A stretch of 14,565 nucleotides of DNA from Frankia sp. Lineage in GTDB: Bacteria > Actinomycetota > Actinomycetes > Frankiales > Frankiaceae. Where the stretch lies: positions 1 through 14,565 of the forward strand of contig JADGHD010000054.1 in the NCBI GenBank assembly GCA_019689615.1, read 5' to 3'. Every line of letters begins with the position of its first letter. The first letter of the stretch is position 1. Both the position numbers and the translations under genes were made by a program. This document shows positions 13,326 to 14,565 of the stretch, piece by piece. The notes under the pieces were generated by a model that was given only the letters and a program-made list of their open reading frames with translations, had not been told where the DNA came from and made no database searches.

Positions 13326-14075
13326 ATGCCAGCGGCGGCGGACGAGACTGGCCCGGACGAGCGCGACCCGGCCCTGGCCGAGGAACTGGAGCTGGACGCG
13401 GACGGGGCGGCCGGCGGGCGGGTGACGGTCAGCCAGCTCGCCGCCCGGCGCACGCCGCGGGGCACCCTGTCCCGCCAGGTGCTGCTGGACAGCGCCCGGG
13501 AGATCATCGACATCGGCGGGGTGAACGCGCTGAGCATGCGGGCGCTCGGCGCCCGGCTCGGCGTCGACCCGACCGCGGTCTACCGGCACTTCCAGAACAA
13601 GAACGAGCTGCTGGACGCGCTTGCCGACCAGCTGGTCCGCGGCGACGAGCCACTGCCGGCCACCGGCGACCCCGGCGAGGACCTGCGGGAGAACCTCCGC
13701 CAGCTGCGCCGCCAGCTGTTGCGCTACCCGACGCTCGCGCCGTCGGTGCTGCGCCAGCCGCCTGGCTCCGGGTCCTGGTGGGACCGGATGGAGCACGCGG
13801 TCGGCGCGCTGCTCGCGCTCGGGCTCGACGAGCGCGAGGCCGCCGCCACCTGGCAGACGCTGCTGTTCTTCGTGCTCGGGCACGCGCTCACCGAGGCCCG
13901 CCATCTCGCCGAGACGATCGCCGCCGACCGGGTGGGCGCGCCGATGCCGACGGTCAACCCGCCGCGCAGCCGCCACCCCCGGCTGGCCGCCGTCGCCCCC
14001 TACCTGCACGCCGACCTCACCGAACAGTTCGAGACCGGCATCGACCGCATCCTCGGCCAGGCCAGCCAGGCCTGA
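13326..14075 (+). CDS. TetR/AcrR family transcriptional regulator
   Basis: The product has 249 residues; the ATG at 13326 follows SD GAGGAG (13314-13319) by 6 nt. The DNA-binding domain starts at about residue 49 (SRQVLLDSAREIIDIGGVNALSMRALGARLGVDPTAVYRHFQNKNELLDAL), with the helix-turn-helix at about 69-89 ending in the classic AVYRHF. The rest (about 105-249) is the helical ligand-binding and dimerisation domain, with WQTLLFFVLGHALTEARHLAE as a central helix pair. Unusually, about 45 residues precede the DNA-binding domain, acidic at 6-26, where most family members have 5-20. An in-frame GTG at 13422 would remove most of this, but has no good SD. It probably represses its own gene and perhaps PAC2 or the downstream lipoprotein gene; the inducer is unknown. 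Confidence 0.92.
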   Translation: MPAAADETGPDERDPALAEELELDADGAAGGRVTVSQLAARRTPRGTLSRQVLLDSAREIIDIGGVNALSMRALGARLGVDPTAVYRHFQNKNELLDALADQLVRGDEPLPATGDPGEDLRENLRQLRRQLLRYPTLAPSVLRQPPGSGSWWDRMEHAVGALLALGLDEREAAATWQTLLFFVLGHALTEARHLAETIAADRVGAPMPTVNPPRSRHPRLAAVAPYLHADLTEQFETGIDRILGQASQA

Positions 14076-14207
14076 CCGGCGCCCGCTCGCCGGCCGTCGG
14101 CCCGGGCCAGCCGGCGGGCCGCGCGTCGCAGGATGCGCCGAGCGCGATCGGCGGCACCCGGGCCCACCGGCGCCGCAGCGGGCCGCCGCCGGCACCAGGA
14201 TGACCGA

Positions 14208-14234
14208 CGCATCCGCCCGCGGATGCGGGCGGAT
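14208..14234. terminator. 10-bp hairpin after the TetR gene
   Basis: ATCCGCCCGC (14211-14220) and GCGGGCGGAT (14225-14234) form a perfect 10-bp stem with a GGAT loop. An overlapping alternative pairs CGCATCCGC (14208-14216) with GCGGATGCG (14219-14227). It lies about 135 nt after the TetR stop and 137 nt before the next start, without a T-tract. It is a likely terminator or palindromic binding site. Confidence 0.45.
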
Positions 14235-14370
14235 CGGGACGTTGCCGCGCGTTCGCGCACCCGGGCGGCTGGTTGGCTGGCGCATGGTCCGGGTTGCGGG
14301 GTGGGCAGCCGAATACTCCCGGTCAGCCGCCGCCGTCCCGACGGCGGCCCGGATGCCCCTGGAGTAGCGG

Positions 14371-14565
14371 ATGCGCCCGCCGTCGTGCGGCTTCGACCGC
14401 CTGACCAGACCAGGCACCGCGCCCGTTGGGGCGCCCGGCACAACCGCCACGGCCCGCACGGCCCGCGCCACCCGCGCGGCGGGCGCTGCCCTCGCGGCGG
14501 TGGCGCTCACGGCGCGCGCCGGCGGCTGCAGCCGCCCCGACCCGAGCGTGGGGTTCGACCTGCCC
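14371..14565 (+). CDS. Lipoprotein, N-terminal fragment (cut by right window edge)
   Basis: The frame is open from an ATG at 14371 to the last base (65 codons), with GGAG (14361-14364) 6 nt upstream. A long n-region with scattered Arg (1-35) is followed by an Ala-rich hydrophobic stretch (about 36-50, AAGAALAAVALTARA) and Ala-Gly-Gly-Cys, with Cys53 as probable lipidation site. The mature chain begins SRPDPSVGFDLP. This is a plausible lipoprotein signal, though its core is weakly hydrophobic for the class. The function cannot be told because the mature domain lies outside. It shares strand with the TetR gene 295 bp upstream, and a hairpin lies between them. Confidence 0.55.
   Translation, partial: MRPPSCGFDRLTRPGTAPVGAPGTTATARTARATRAAGAALAAVALTARAGGCSRPDPSVGFDLP

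Noticed and set aside
14076..14370. Possible small gene downstream of the TetR gene
   Set aside because: Frames here have no SD plus coding pattern. The stretch is better explained by the hairpin at 14208-14234 and the promoter of the next gene.
1..14565. Mobile element, CRISPR array, tRNA or rRNA
   Set aside because: No transposase or integrase motifs, no regularly spaced repeats, and no tRNA- or rRNA-like sequence were recognised on either strand by eye. A tRNAscan or Infernal run would settle this.

Overview
The window is very GC-rich DNA. Genes have strong Shine-Dalgarno (SD) sequences of the GGAGG type, third codon positions are mostly G or C, and long stop-free shadow frames occur on both strands. 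Together with the protein families present (mycofactocin-type short-chain dehydrogenase, F420-type luciferase-like oxidoreductase, PAC2, DUF2630, prokaryotic GPP34, lone branched-chain-type binding lipoproteins) this points to a high-GC actinobacterium. A Frankia-like soil actinomycete is my best guess, from family content only. I see no rRNA, tRNA, CRISPR array, transposase or integrase.

Layout. The left edge carries the start of a lipoprotein gene (1-162, minus, cut by the window), then a secreted protein (502-1203, minus), a divergent three-helix membrane protein (1394-1918, plus) and a DUF2630 protein (1978-2223, plus). The DUF2630 gene overlaps tail-to-tail with an MpaB/DUF2236-type oxygenase gene, which follows a GPP34 (GOLPH3-like) gene in a minus-strand pair (2195-3795). 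A plus-strand pair, VOC protein and GNAT acetyltransferase (4054-5200), faces a mycofactocin-type SDR (5235-6074, minus). Divergent from the SDR is a 590-residue DUF4139/MuiA-family protein (6239-8011, plus). It converges on an ABC substrate-binding lipoprotein (8048-9457, minus). Then come an LLM-class oxidoreductase (9816-10700, plus) and an epoxide hydrolase (10818-12008, plus), which converges on a PAC2-family gene (12056-12976, minus). A divergent TetR regulator (13326-14075, plus) and the start of a second lipoprotein gene (14371-14565, plus, cut by the right edge) close the window.

How the genes may work together. SDR, LLM oxidoreductase, epoxide hydrolase, VOC protein, MpaB-type oxygenase and a solute-binding lipoprotein are the kinds of enzymes found in actinobacterial catabolism of small hydrophobic or xenobiotic compounds. 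They lie in separate short transcription units on alternating strands, so a single pathway is not shown; this is inference from family content. The two lipoprotein genes at the window edges have good SD sequences and lipoprotein-type signal peptides but are truncated.

The non-coding DNA holds several exact structures: a 10-bp perfect hairpin in the leader of the substrate-binding protein gene, a perfect 7+7 palindrome in the PAC2/TetR divergent region, 12- and 14-bp GC-rich hairpins that run into the last codons of the GNAT and PAC2 genes, and a 23-bp tandem duplication just upstream of the VOC gene. I found no convincing novel multi-gene system. The most worthwhile oddities are these regulatory structures and the CTGA junction between GPP34 and the MpaB-type gene.
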